Positions 34,438 to 46,954 are shown, counted from the first letter of the stretch. The stretch: DNA of 64,000 nucleotides from Pseudogymnoascus destructans (GCF_001641265.1 NW_020167527.1:620001-684000), one strand, 5' to 3'. Notes: a model not told the origin generated them from the letters alone. Numbers and translations: made by a program.

Positions 34438-34714
34438 ATACATCAACGGGCACCGCAGTCAGCGAAGCTTCTAATGATCTTTCCCATTCCATGCTGGTAT
34501 CTGCCGCTCAAAACCAAACCCTAATATTTCCCTCTCCATGAACGCCTACTCGTACCCCTTAACAACACACGTATCACCCATCCATCCCCTTGCCCAAATC
34601 CTCCCATCATGTTTTCATCCTTATCTGCGGTTACTTTGTCCTCCATTAGCTCTTGCCTCTTGATCTAACTCCAGAAAAATACGCTAGTGTCTCTCCGTCG
34701 CGTGTTATGAGCAT

Positions 34715-35888
34715 TTACCTCTTCTTGATGGTCGGCCTGGGCTTGCATTCGTCGTTGACGATCTGGTGCATCATGACCTTGTTCGGGTACTGCGGTGTGT
34801 TCTGCGAGTAGCCCTTGCTCCAGTCGTAGCTGACGGCGTAGGCAAAGACGGTACCGGTGTGGTTGAAGCCTGTGGTGGTGATGGAGCCTCCGCTAGTGGG
34901 GTAACCCTTGAGACGGTGCTTAGCATCCTTGTCCCAGAAGTGGAATGTGCCGTCGGAACCAGCTGTGCTGAAGGTGCCGTGGATGGGGTGGAAGGAGATT
35001 GCATTGACGGCGTATACGTTGGTTATGTTCCCTTGCGGTGGGTCACGGTGGCATTTGAATGAGAAGTTGAGGCTATAAATGCTGTTAGTAGGTAACGGAA
35101 CGGGGGTGGCGATTGTGACGGACCTGGCATCCTTCTCCTCGACATACTGCATGGCACATCTGCCCTCGATACTGCCAACTCCAAAGCCCTGGGCATCCTT
35201 GAAGCATGCCACAACTCTTGTCTGCCACTTGAGCGGACTCTGCAGTGTCTTGTAGAACTCCGTCGGCTTGGTGAGGTTGACAACGTTGATATATCGGTCG
35301 GCCGTGCCAATAACGAGCAGGTTATCCTTCACATCCATTGTGTACACTCTCTCCTGGCAGTTGATCGTGGCAACCGCATTCGCCGTTCGCAGATCCCAGT
35401 ATTTGACAGTCTTATCCCACGAACCCGTCACCAGCATAGGAGCCGCCGAACCCGGCGCATCGAAGAACCTCACACACCTGATAGGCGCATCGTGAACAGC
35501 GACCTGTGTGGCGGTAGTCCCTCCCGATCCCAAGTCGAGCATACGAGCAGCCTTGTCCGCTCCACCACCGCAAACTTTCGTACCATCCTGCCAGAAAGAT
35601 TAGCTTGGGAATATACTACAATTCACAATAACCACATACCTTCGACCAGTCGCAGCTCAGCACCGGGCCCTCATGCTCAAACAGAGCCTTTCCCTCGCCT
35701 CCCTGCGCGTTGACCTCATAGATGCGGACCTTCTTGTCCCATGACGCCACGGCCAAATGGTCGGATTGCGGTGAGAACGAGATGTGCGAGATGCTATCCT
35801 CCGGGCCGTTGTTCAGCTGAATATCCTTCGAAAGATCGCCCAGCGTATTCGCCGCGGTCGCGGACCCCGATCCGAATAATCCAGCCAT
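34715..35888 (-). CDS. RAE1: mRNA export factor Rae1 (Gle2), WD40 protein
   Basis: Predicted 356 residues from exons 35888-35640, 35587-35124 and 35072-34715. It opens MAGLFGSGSA, followed by WD40 blades: ISFSPQSDHLAVASWDKKVRIY, CDWSKDGTKVCGGGADKAARML, VTGSWDKTVKYWDLR, LLVIGTADRYINVVNL, GFGVGSIEGRCAMQYV, and HGTFSTAGSDGTFHFWDKDAKHRL. The NFSFKCHRD motif is characteristic of Rae1. The second intron (35073-35123) is 51 bp, in frame and free of stops. It has a TACTAAC branch site, so its retention would insert 17 residues. Known role: binds Nup98 GLEBS motifs at the nuclear pore and supports mRNA export and spindle function. The C-terminus is basic (KPRPTIKKR). Confidence 0.93.
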
Positions 35889-37254
35889 TTTGTGCTGCTG
35901 CTGTGCTCGCGGTGCGCCTTCGTGAAGCTAGCTTGAGCTTGCCTGCCTGGCTATTCGAAAGTGTCGTCTACACGGGAACTTCGATCTGATCAAGAGTCAA
36001 AATAATCACCTGCGATTCGTGTAAACTGTAAAGTTGCTTGCTCCCCTCTTCGTCACGGCGGCGAGAGAGCTTGTCTCAAGAAAAGGCAGCAGTACCTCTC
36101 GATAGCACTTTATCAACAACGCGCCTCGCTAAAACCACTACTGCCTGTCTGCCTGGGGCCAAAACTCCCGCACTAGCGCGAACCCGCAGACTACAAAAAA
36201 ATAAACTTTCTCCTGCACCAACCGTCTTCCCTCTCCAACTCCTCGTTCAAAGGATCGCAGTCGAAGCACACAAACGGAGCAGACACACTACGTTGTCTCT
36301 CAGCCCATCCATAGGCTAGTCGATGCTTTGGGAGAAAGTCCCCGGACGACCTTTTCTACACTCGTGAATTAAAGGAACGCGGAAACGCGCCGCCATAGAA
36401 GCACTGCGGCTTCATTTCTCCTCTCCTTACCTTTCTTCAGATCGACCTTGTCCGTCGCTTGTACTCGATTTCCGCGCTTTTGATCGCTGCTGCTGGGGGA
36501 GGGGGAGACCTTATGGATGAAGATATGAGTCCGAGCTCCTCTGATCTCAGTTGCGGTAGATAATTTGCAACGACTGCGGGGAGGCGGGGAAGTGCACTGG
36601 GCCTGCGTTGGGGCTTATGGGAGGGGGGAGGCTTTCGTCGAGAGTGATAGTTATGCGATTGCCCTTCTTGCCAGCTTCACGGTTGGTCGAGGGGGGTAAC
36701 TCGATGGGGCTTATTCTTGACACGAGGAGTTCACACTACTTTTGGATCTGTAGCTTATGGAAAGCGGGGCTGGATCACACTGCTGAACTGCCGGGCACAA
36801 CACTCTGGGCCTCCTGCCTGTTATGGGCAGTGCCTATGCCTGGCGGGATGCGGTTGAGACGGCTCAGATGCTCTGTCAAAGGAGCCGGATTCTCTTAAGG
36901 AGAGGGGTTTTATATGATGATTACCAAATAGAGTCAAGCACTGAGGGAGACCGTGTAAAAAGCGGGACTTCCGATGTTGACACAAAATGCGTTATGGTAT
37001 CTGATAAAAACTCTTGTCTTGGGACGTTCTTTTGCTCTAGATTGCTTTTTTTAGAGCATATTTCAAGCATATCTTTTGAAATGCTGTGCTCACGAATACA
37101 TAAACAAATTAAACCAAAAAATAACTGCAAGACCCTTATTTTAAACACACTTGCAACTCCGTCGTGAAACCATGCCAATGCTCCTTATCATGACCTGGAT
37201 CGATGGGATGCGCCCAGTACGCCTAGTATCCCAATAGATAGTTGTTGATATGCG
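35889..37254. other. RAE1 upstream region, no gene seen
   Basis: About 1.37 kb between the RAE1 start and the next gene's stop. A pyrimidine-rich segment at 36.2-36.45 kb would suit a promoter or leader. Open frames are short and unrelated. Confidence 0.45.
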
Positions 37255-38737
37255 TCACATCAGACCTCCCAAAACGACCTTTCCAATGCTCGCAACCTCT
37301 CTCTTTGCGCCAACCCTGCAACTGTCCTCAAACTCCTTCACCACGCCCTGGACTATGATCTTCCTGACCCTGCCATCGGCTTTGGAGAACATATCGGCTA
37401 TAAGCGTATTGCAGTCCTTCGGCGAAGCTAGCAAGCTCATAAGTCTCGTATAGCAGTCGATCAAGACATCACATAGGGTTGCGAATGTCTCGTAAAAGTC
37501 CGGTTCGAAGGGTAGCGAGGGCGTAATAAGTAAAGTGTAGTCTTCGCCAGGAAGCAAATCGTTTTCACTCGCGGGAAACGATGCAGCGACAATACCGGTG
37601 GTGGACATGCCAGCGATTGACTTCAGGTCCGGTTCGCTGCCCATTGGCAAGCCAATATCTGCAGCTGAGCTTGTCCGCCTGCCCTTGGAGTTCGTTGAGA
37701 TCGCCGCACGCTTGAACATCTGCGGTAGCCGTCCTCGTGATAGGGACCCAGAGGAACCATCTGGGGGATGTGCTAGTTGATAGGACTCGAATTCTGCGAG
37801 GAGCGCGTTGAGACTCCTCAGGAACTCGACGGCATTGGAGGAATTGAGGTCGAGTATTGTAGGCAGTGACACGCCCAAAAGTAGATAGTTCGTGGCTCGT
37901 CTGGCGAGCTTCTTCTGGTCGAAATATGGCATCCGGGCCAGGTCGGCCTTGTTGAATAGTAAAGTATTGAACCAGTATACACTCCCCTCATGACTACATA
38001 GTGTTAGCATACATCTTCTCCATTCCCGCAACAGGGCAGTCTTACGCTCTCCTCAAATAGTCCAGCGTAGATATTCTCTTCGATGCCACGTCCTGTATAT
38101 GCTGATATGTAATATTTTCAACCGACGGACTAGCCGGCGTATTCGAAATAGTCGCAGACAGAGGAGCCATGCCATTGGCGCCCGCCGAGCTCCCCGACCT
38201 CTGCTTGATCTCTCCGCCCTGACTGAACGGCACGGTAATCATCTTGCTAAACGCCGCGGTGGAAGACCACGACTCTCTCTCCGACGCTGCGACGCCGGCG
38301 ACTTCCCCACTGCCGCGGCCCTTATCGCCCCTCAATTGAAGCGAAGCGATCGAAGCCTTGCGGCCGTTGGCGGTCCTGACGGGGACGGGGGGTTGTTGTC
38401 GACTCGAATCCGCAGTGATGAAGCTAGGTACGACGAACGCGGTGGTGAAGGATGGGGAGCGCGCTGCGGGCGTCGGCGGCTTGGGAGGCGATCTCGTGAG
38501 TCGCGAAAACGAGGGTTTGCGCGAGTGGCCCGAGCTGCTGGTGGCCGTCGAGGCGGTGGTGGTGTTCGAGCCCGTCGATGACTGGGAGGTGTTGATTGTT
38601 CGCCCGGAACCGCTGCTGCTGGTGCTGGGTCGCGTGGATGTTGGCGTCTTGTTCCCGCCTCCGAATATGGCGCCCGTCCTGGAGAAAATGCCGCCACTGG
38701 CTTCATCAGGGAAGAATGCCTCTAGGGATCGCTCCAT
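37255..38737 (-). CDS. Conserved fungal protein of unknown function
   Basis: Predicted 476 residues from exons 38737-38046 and 37993-37255. It begins MERSLEAFFPDEASGGIF. The N-terminal half is Ser/Thr/Pro-rich and probably disordered, with basic patches (SRLTRSPPKPPTP). The conserved-looking part starts at NITYQHIQDVASKRISTLDYL and runs through the splice into HEGSVYWFNTLLFNKADLAR, then DQKKLARRATNYLLLGVSLP. It ends with PSLPFEPDFYETFATLCDVL and KIIVQGVVKEFEDSCRVGAK. The shape suggests an alpha-helical domain of about 240 residues. I recognise it only as a protein common in filamentous ascomycetes and do not assign a function. The intron has a CTAAC branch site and matching phase. Confidence 0.75.
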
Positions 38738-39424
38738 CTTTGTCTGTGCCTAGACCGTGGTGGTGCTGGTTGTTTGTCTAACCCAATCACCGCGAGTGTT
38801 TGCCGTTGCCAGGGGGTGGGGTGGTGGTGATCGGCCCTCCTCTTCTTTTGGACCAGCTGCTTTCTGTGCCCCGCCAGAATATCGTAATCATAGAAAGGTC
38901 GTAGGGGAGGGAGGCATGGTCTGTATAAGGGTATAAGGTATACATAAGTGTGATTATGTATGTGATAGGGGCATAATCGTGTCAGGGATCATTGTGGCTT
39001 CCCTTGCTTGTCCCTGCCTACTCGATACATTATGTGTATCTGAGGCTTCGAGAGTGTCAGGTACCAGGGCGTAATTGAGTAACACTGTAACACCGAAGCG
39101 CCTAACAGCCCTCGGATAGCAGGACGAAGGATCTGAGGCGGCCAGGCACGAACCTATGACATGCTTCGATGGCGTCGTCGCTGCTAATAACTTCAGCGGT
39201 GGGCTGTGGTCGAACGCAATATGCCCTACCATTCCGAGGGAAGGAAGCCTCTTGCCTTGCTCTGACGGCCGCTGAAATGGCCACCTACACCACTGTACTT
39301 GGTCTCGGTTATACGCTGTACTGCACGACCTGCAAGGCTGAGCGATATCCCACTCCACACCGATTACCCCTCCTCCATCCATCCCACTATCAGTAAATAA
39401 ACTCCCACTTCCAACTCCCCAACC
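38738..39424. other. Divergent intergenic region before ECT1
   Basis: 687 bp between divergent starts (the unknown gene at 38737 and ECT1 at 39425). No gene is supported. It presumably holds both promoters. Confidence 0.5.
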
Positions 39425-40816
39425 ATGAGCCGAACCTCAGAACCTCAATCCCCCCCCGGCGATGCCGCCCCCGAGATCCTCGATGGCAGGATCTGGGTCG
39501 ACGGGTGCTGGGACTTCTTCCACCACGGTTCGTAGCCCCTTAGAGCCCTCAATCTTCCACCCGCTCACAACTTTGTAGGCCATGCCGGCGCAATGCTACA
39601 AGCGCGCCAACTCGGCACCGAACTCGTAGTAGGCATCCACTCCGATGGAGCGATCCTCGAGAACAAAGGCCCCACGGTAATGACACTCCAAGAGCGCATC
39701 GCCGCCGTCGACGCCTGCCGCTGGGTCACCGCCTCAGTCGCCTACGCGCCCTACGTCACTTCTCTCCCGTGGATCTCGCATTACGGGTGCAGGTACGTCG
39801 TCCACGGGGACGACATCACTTCCGATAGTGCTGGGGAGGACTGTTACCGTTTCGTCAAAGCGGCGGGACGGTTCAAAGTCGTCAAGCGCACGCCCAGTAT
39901 CTCGACTACGGATTTAGTAGGCCGAATGCTGTTGTGCACGCGCACGCATTTCATTAAATCCCTCACCAACCTCCTAGAGGGCAAAGAGGGCTCCGGAAGC
40001 GAAGCAGAGAGAGAAGCAGAGGGGAAAGCAATGACAGCGCGCATGCGCCTCTACGCCACCGACGCCACGGGCCTCAACCCCGGCGCAGACGTCTGGTTCT
40101 GGACCGCCTCCGCCAGCGCGCGCGAAGACAATACCGCCGAAGAAAAAGGAACATTCAGCTCTCTCTGCGCGGGCCTCAAGCCGCAGCCCGGGCAGCGCGT
40201 CGTCTACGTCGACGGGGGCTTTGATCTCTTCTCCTCGGGCCACATTGAGTTCCTGCGCTGTGTTATTGAGGCCGAGGAAGCGCGCGGGCGCGAGGAGGGC
40301 TGGTATAACGAGGAAGCTACGTTTGAGCGGACGGGGAGGGGGGGGGATTATGGACCGGCGTTTGTGGTGGCGGGGGTGCATGATGACGAGACGATTAATC
40401 GGTGGAAGGGGGTTAATTACCCGATCATGAATATCTATGAGCGCGGGCTGTGCGTGCTGCAATGCAGGTACGTATCGGCAGTCGTGTTCGGGGCACCCTT
40501 CACGCCCACGGCGGCGTACTTGTCGTCGATGCCGTGGGGCACGCCGGACGCGGTGTACCACGGCCCAACGAGCTTTATGCCGTTGACGTATGATCCGTAC
40601 GCGGCAGCGAAGGGGATGGGGGTGTATAAGGAGATTGGGGAGCATGTGTTTCAGCATGTGAATGCGGGGGAGATTGTGGGGAGGATTATGAGGAGTAGGG
40701 AGAGGTATGAGGCGAGGCAGAGGGCGAAGGGGGAGAAGGCTGTGGGGGAGAAGGCGCAGAGGGAGAGGGAGGTGTTGGAGGGGGAGCAGAGGAAGAGGGA
40801 GGAGGAGAGGGCGTAG
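39425..40816 (+). CDS. ECT1: Ethanolamine-phosphate cytidylyltransferase
   Basis: Predicted 446 residues from exons 39425-39527 and 39579-40816. There are two cytidylyltransferase folds. The first starts IWVDGCWDFFHHGHAGAMLQ (HxGH after splicing) and includes the KRTPSISTTDLVGRML nucleotide-binding motif. The second starts VVYVDGGFDLFSSGHIEFLR, where the HxGH motif is reduced to SSGH, and runs through VAGVHDDETINRWKG, PIMNIYERGLCVLQCRYV and YDPYAAAKGMGVYKEI. The C-terminus is a charged helix. Known reaction: CTP plus phosphoethanolamine to CDP-ethanolamine, the rate-limiting step of the Kennedy route to phosphatidylethanolamine. The degenerate second site agrees with what is known of this two-domain enzyme, in which the second half lacks full catalytic residues. 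Confidence 0.95.
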
Positions 40817-41121
40817 GGACTGGTGGTCTTGGATTGGGGGGGTTGGATAAGGTAAATAGATTGATGGGTTGGAGGTTAACATGGTTAAATAAAATGGGGT
40901 GCGGCGTTTCAACACGTGCGAAAGATACCCTTGGATTATAGAATTTAACATGGATTGGAATTACCACTTTCACTAATTGCCAACACGTTTCACCATCAAA
41001 AAGTAGTTTTAAAAACTGTTTTATAATCCCGAGTTTAAACCTCATTGTTATAATACACCACCCCACTAGTCATCTACAAAAAACCCCCATCCTCTCCTTT
41101 CACATTAAAACAACGAACCCT
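40817..41121. other. Convergent spacer ECT1/DUF1761 gene
   Basis: 305 bp between two stop codons. AT-rich from 40.88 kb. No gene seen. Confidence 0.5.
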
Positions 41122-42289
41122 CTAATCGAAGGGGTTCGTGCGGGTGCCCCACCAGGTAAGGAACAGCGAGAGACCAACGGTCTCGAAGACGCGGGCGACG
41201 GCGCCGACGGCGACGGTGTCGAGCGGCCTCTTCTCAGTGAAGATCTGCGCGATGAACTGTTTTACCATTAGCTTTCATCCCCCATCATTCCTAGGACCCC
41301 TCTTTCTCTCGGAAGAAAGGGAAGAGAGAAGAAGAATAAAACTCACCGAAGGCGCCGAACTAGCAAAGAAAATCAAACTCCCCAAATACGCCGCCCCCTT
41401 ATAGCTCAGCGTCCCCGTAGCATTGATGAGCGCGCCAACACCGTACGTCTGCAGCGCCGAGCCCACGACCGAGGTTCCCCATGCGGCGGCGGCCGAGGCG
41501 GCCTCCTTGGACTTGATGAACTCCTCTTTGGAGTTTGCGGCTTGGGCGCGGTGGTAGGTGTCGCCGAAGACGGGGCCGAGGATGGCGAGAGAGGCGGCGT
41601 GGTTGAAGACTGTGCCGAGGGCGATGGCGGAGGGTTTGACGGGGGGGAGATCTGGGGGGGTGGTTGTTAGTGAGGTTGGGGATGGGGGTTAGGGTGGTTG
41701 AGAGGTGATTGAGGTGATTTAGGTGATTGAGAGGTGATTGAGAGGTGATTGGGAGGTGGTTGGGAGGTGATTTGAGGTGTTTTGAGACGGGGATTGGAGT
41801 GGTGATGGTGTCACGTCATTGTTGACAGTGTTTGGGCATTGTTGTGCTGATGATAACTGTGCTTGTGAAAATGAGAGCGGTGATTCAACATACAGTGAAG
41901 AGACATGTTGATATCGAACTTTCAGGATCTACTTTAAAAGATTCCACAGGTGTATTGATTGATGAAGTAGGAAGAAACCCCAGGAGTGGGCGGGCGACCA
42001 ACCTTTTAAAGGCCCAGTGTGTGTGTGCTCGGGGGGGGGAGGAGGAGGGAGCGCCTTGAAGAGGCGATGACGATATTGGGGATGGGTGGAATATGGACAA
42101 AGCTTGATTGGGTGTGGAGCTTAGGTGGTGGAGGTTACTTGGGTACTTGGGGGTTGGGGGTTGGGGGGTACCTTTCTTGCTCGTGAGAGGGTGTTGGCCG
42201 TCGTTGCGCTGGCGGTGAATGGGCGGCCAGAACGCCGTCGCCGTCGTCGTCGCGAGGTTTATACATACTGCCTTTGTATAATCCGGCAT
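41122..42289 (-). CDS. DUF1761-type small membrane protein
   Basis: Predicted 185 residues from exons 42289-42172, 41651-41347 and 41256-41122. Conserved parts: KPSAIALGTVFNHAASLAIL, GPVFGDTYHRAQAANSKEEF, GALINATGTLSYKGAAYLGS and RVFETVGLSLFLTWWGTRTN. These hydrophobic segments suggest four membrane helices. The first exon (MPDYTKAVCINLATTTATAF) joins in phase but across an unusually long intron of 520 bp filled with GAGGTGATT repeats, so the start is the least certain part. DUF1761 proteins have no firmly known function. The family call is from recognition of the helix pattern and GT-x-FNH motif. Confidence 0.7.
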
Positions 42290-43970
42290 CTCAACTTCAC
42301 GACTTTTATATACTCCATATCCCCATTAACACCCATCCCAAACCCCATCCTCCATCTAAATTCCCGCATCCGCTAAAACACCGCTCGCTGCTTTTGTCTC
42401 TGCCCCCCCCGCCAACAACAACAACAACCATGATGTGCTCCCAAAACCACTACGTCATAGTCCCATTCCTATTGGCAGCGCCTAACTTAACCCCGTCCTG
42501 GCCTTAGCCACCTTGTTCCAGCCACTTCCGTCGCTTTTTAACTTTGAACCTGTTTGAGTTTGCCTAGAATGGATGAGTGGGGAGGGGAGGGGGGTGTTGC
42601 AAACAGGGGCCGGGGTGGGGGGGATGGACCGAGGATGAGCTTGAGGTAGGTGAAAGGGTTTTAGACCACAGTAACTTAAGGAGAGGGGAGGGTTGTAAGA
42701 AGAGATCCGCGTCGTTGGACTCCGAGAGGTTGTAGATGTGTAAACCAGTGTCGCATTTTACAACCTCACGACCATCACAACTAACACGACTAATACTCCT
42801 ACTATGATCAAATTCCTAACTTTCCTTAGGATATAGATAAGATGGGATTTTTAATTAGAACTATAGAGAGCACTTGAATTATTATGGATTCTACACTCTA
42901 TACGCGCCATTAAGCACATTAAAGCTAGCAAGAATGGATTTCTATAGTTGAGTGCATTTGCATAGATGGCATAATGTAAGGCTAGTATGTGATGGCCATC
43001 ATGTAGGCGTCTACCCCACACTTCGGGGTGACAAGACGGGCGATTTCCTTGATTGAAAACCTTAATAGTATAAGAACCTATACCCCAAACCTCAACCCCT
43101 ATTCAATTACTTACCGGAATTTGTGAACTACCCGCCCTGGAGTTTGACTACCCCGTTATATGTAAAGACCGTATAAGCCACCGGTAATATCGGCGCCGAT
43201 GACGACATTGAACAAGTAAGGCTGCTGCGCAAACAGTAAGGATCAACTCTAGCTCTTCAGTATCCGACATTAGGTTATATTACTATAACCTCCTTTATTT
43301 TTACACAATAAAGTAGCTACATCGCAAAGATATTTTATAACGAAAGTGGTGGTCGAATAGGGGTAATTTGCAGTGGTGGCAGTCGCAAAATGGTACATAT
43401 AGGTACTTCTATTTGCGTATCTTTTTGTATGGCAATAGACGTACCGCGATGTATCCTTTTCCGGCCACTATCACCTCCCCCCACCTGCCCAGTTCCAAAG
43501 CACTTACTGAAGTAGAAAAATTTATCAAAGGCCAGTATTTTACAGAGGGAACAAAGGGCTCTAGTCACATAGGGGATTACAAAGGGAACGCCGTAGGGGG
43601 TATGACCGGAAGGGGAGAATTATCTAATGACCGATCATAATCCAACTTTTCTACACTGATCAATACAGTCAATATCACCAAACTTTTGATATTGCCTAAT
43701 TAGGAGGTATGGTAAGTACTAAACAAGGATTCTATTGCTCTAATACTAATATAATCTAGTAGTACTCTAGTACTGCTTGGCATCACCAGATTAGGCAGTG
43801 TCAAGCCGATGACTGTCGAACACTGTTGAATTGCTCTATTAGATACCTGTACTAGGGAGGTGCAGAGTCAATTCTAGGCACGGACTACCAAGAATATCCT
43901 CTTCGGGGGCTTTCTCAAGTGCGTCAGGATCAGACGAGAGACAACTTACAACCTAGACTTCAGGCTGCTA
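42290..43970. other. Gene-free spacer before the second transposon island
   Basis: About 1.7 kb. The stretch 42.29-42.7 kb is CT/G-rich and probably includes the promoter of the DUF1761 gene. From 42.8 kb it turns AT-rich and looks decayed. No coding or RNA gene recognised. Confidence 0.45.
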
Positions 43971-44079
43971 TGTAATGGTGGGTTGTCATACTGACATTCG
44001 TTGCACTCAGTTTGCTATCAAACTCAAGAGCAAACTTAGAAATCTCCTCCTCAAACCTGTAAGGATGCCTCCTTACCTA
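43971..44079. repeat. Rearranged LTR end junction (fragment D)
   Basis: TGTAATGGTGGGT (the reverse-complement 3' end of the LTR family) is followed at once by TGTCATACTGACATTCG, the LTR 5' end, which continues about 96 bp and then breaks off. Two opposite LTR termini thus lie head to head. Confidence 0.75.
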
Positions 44080-44155
44080 GATACTCGAAGAACCTGCCTC
44101 AGAGCTGTTACGGTCACTACAAGCATGAAATCCGACTCAGTGTGGTTTCGAACCA

Positions 44156-45061
44156 TGTAATGGTGGGTGCATCAGATGTGAGAATCTAGCCACCCAAGGA
44201 AGGGATGAATTTACTACGACAACACACTGTCTTAGGAAACAGAGCCAAAGGGTTGTAGCTTAGACTATTCCACAACGCAGCAATCAGGTGTGTGATGTAG
44301 TGAAGTGGTTCAGACAAGTTGCAACAAATGTTGAGTCTGGGAACTCAGGGGTAAGTCAGAGGTTAACACCTCACTGACTTTTCAGAAACAAGGAGTAACA
44401 AGATCAATGCTTGGAAGCTTGGAAAGACATAGAAGTATGTGATAGTCGATTTACTGTATTGTCTGCTTGCCCTTTCTTAAGGAAAGGGCAATCCTATTTA
44501 TGCTAAAGGAGTGTAGTTCTCTCATTTTCCAAGACTTTCCATGAATTACCAGGCTTGGTAACTGTAGTCGACGTAACAGAATTCCATAGAACCATCTCTT
44601 AGGTTCGTAGCCTATAGGAAGTAAAAGGAGGTCCAAGGTCAGAGTACCCCTATAGACAAATTATGTCATAGACAAATTATGTCATAACTTAATCAATCTT
44701 GTGGGTAACTAAAGAGCGATGACATGTAATGAATCATAGAGGTTCGTAGGAGCTTTTAGAGCTATCGTTTATGCTCCTAGGCCTCTAGTTGGTAGAGATA
44801 TGTCATGTAGTATGAGTGATGTCATGTAATGAATCATAGAGGGTTGTAGAGATATGCTATGTGGTAATATCGGCCCAGTAACTAAGGAGCGATGACGTGT
44901 AATGAATCATAGATGGTTGTAGCAATCGTTGAGTAGTATTGCTCTTGTTGTTGGTGTGATAAGCCAAAATATGTATAGTGACTTGTAGGTTTGAGGAGGA
45001 GATTTCCAAGTTTGCTCTTGAGTTTGATAGCAAACTGAGTGCAACCAATGTCAGTATGACA
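44156..45061 (-). mobile_element. Solo LTR, copy E (906 bp, variant subfamily)
   Basis: From TGTAATGGTGGGTGCATC to GTCAGTATGACA, flanked by a perfect AACCA duplication (44151-44155 and 45062-45066). It shares the rearranged middle with copy B, which defines a second LTR subfamily. Confidence 0.92.
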
Positions 45062-45282
45062 AACCAGCAGAGGAGCACATAGCGAGTTACACTATAGTGG
45101 GGGACGGTAAGGGTGTAGGGTTCAGGGCCAATGCAGACCTGTTGCGGTGGAAGGTTCAGGGCTAGGGTTGGGATAACCGAGTCGGGCCCGTTTCGGGTAC
45201 TTAAGGAAACAGACTCAACGGGGTTCCCCCTTCATCTTTTTTGCATCCTTCGTAATAGACCTATAGGATAGCATCCGTTTAG

Positions 45283-46160
45283 CCAAGACAACACACTGTC
45301 TTAGGAAACAGAGCCAAAGGGTTGTAGCTTAGACTATTCCACAACGCAGCAATCAGGTGTATGATGTGGTGAAGTGGTTTAGACAAGTTGCAACAAATGT
45401 TGAGTCTGAGAACTCAGGGGTAAGTCAGAGGTTAGCACCTCACTGACTTTTCAAAAACAGAGAATAGCAAGATCAATGCTTGGAAGCTTGGAAAAGACGT
45501 AGAAGTATGTGCTAGTCGATTTACTGTATTGCCTGCTTGCCCTTTCTTAAGGAAAGGGCAATCCTATTTATGCCAAAGGAGTGTAGTTCTCTCATTTTCC
45601 ATGACTTTCCATGACTAACCAGGCTTGGTAAATGTATTAGAAATCAAGTGCGACCCACAACTAGCTTGCTAATCATGTAGCGAATGTAAGAGAATCCCAT
45701 AGAACCATCTCTTGGGTTCCTAGCCTATAGGAAGTGAAAAGGAGGTCCAAGGTCAGAGTACCTATAGACAAATTATGTCATAACTTAACCAATCTTGTGG
45801 ATAACTAAGGAGCGATGACGTGTAATGAATCATAGAGGGTTGTAGAAGCTTCTAGAGCTATCATTCATCTTCCTAGGCCTCTAGTTGGTAGAGATATGCC
45901 ATGTGGTAGTATTGGCCCACCCCCTTAAGGAGGAGATTTTCTTAATAACTTGTTCAATGAGTGTCCAAATGATATGCCGTGATGTATGTAGCATAAACAG
46001 ATGTAGTCGAAGAGTTTGCAGCAATCGTTGAGTAGTATTGCTTCTGTTGTTGATGTGATAAGCCAAGATATGTATGTTGACTTGTAGTTTTGAGGAGGAG
46101 ATTTCTAAGTTTGCTCTTGAGTTTGATAGCAAACTGAGTGCAACGAATGTCAGTATGACA
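45283..46160 (-). mobile_element. LTR, copy F, truncated at one end
   Basis: Reverse-orientation LTR lacking about 58 bp at its left end. The right end GTCAGTATGACA abuts the chromovirus coding fragment at 46161, so it is inserted in, or recombined with, that element. Confidence 0.85.
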
Positions 46161-46942
46161 AGAGTCAACTCTGTACTTGAACAATATCTAAGAATTTATA
46201 CAAACTATGCTCAAGACAACTGGGCAGATCTTCTCCATGTTGCAGAATTTGCTTACAACAACACAATCTCTAATACCACAAAAGAGAAGCCTTTCTATGC
46301 AAACTATGGTTATCACCCTAGGTTTGAAGTGGCACAACTTAATTGTCCTGAAAATCTTAAAAACCCTTCTGCTACTGAAAGAATCATCTACCTTAAGGGC
46401 CTCCAGGACTATCTCAAGGTCCAAATACAGCGTGCACAAGACGAGCAGGCTCAGGCTTTTAACAGGGGGGTGGTTGCACCACAATTCAAAGTTGGTGATC
46501 AAGTCTTTTTGTCTAGAAGACATATCACAACTACTAGACCTTCAGACAAACTTGATACTAAAAGACTTGGACCTTTTAAGATTACAAGGACTATTGGCAA
46601 GAATGCTTTCGAGCTTGCATTGCCACCTACTTGGACTATCCATAATGTCTTCCATGCATCTCTCTTGTCTAAGGCACAAGAAAGTTCCTTAAGACCACTT
46701 CAGTCTCCTCCACCTCCTGTTCTGATTTTGGATCAACCAGAATATGGAGTAGAGTCTATCCTTGACAAAAAGACACTTAGAGGTCAGGACTACTTCCTCG
46801 TTAAGTGGAAAGGCTATCCTACAAGTGACAAGACTTGGGAGCCTAAGAGAAATCTAAAAAATGCATCCAAGCTGATTCTAGAATTTCTTTCTAAGAAAAC
46901 CACCTGGCTAAAGGGCAAGCAGACAGCCAACAAACATCCTTA
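46161..46942 (+). pseudogene. Ty3/gypsy chromovirus Pol C-terminus with chromodomain (5'-truncated)
   Basis: Open frame of about 260 codons. It opens RVNSVLEQYLRIYTNYAQDN and WADLLHVAEFAYNNTISNTT, the end of a retrotransposon integrase. It continues with FKVGDQVFLSRRHI and LGPFKITRTIGKNAFELALP (the GPY/F module), and ends in a chromodomain (YGVESILDKKTLRGQDYFLV, KWKGYP, TWEPKRNLKNA). The stop at 46940 is followed by a purine tract AAGAGGGGGATTA and then the LTR at 46955. That arrangement identifies the 3' end of the parent element of the LTR family. Gag, protease, reverse transcriptase and RNase H are absent. Confidence 0.9.
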
Positions 46943-46954
46943 AGAGGGGGATTA

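Noticed and set aside
39974..40951. Long minus-strand frame of 325 codons
   Set aside because: Antisense shadow of ECT1. Its Leu/Pro/His-rich composition is an artefact of GC-rich codons on the coding strand.
44149..44158. TTTCGAACCA as a tRNA T-loop
   Set aside because: AACCA is the target duplication of LTR copy E and no acceptor stem is present.
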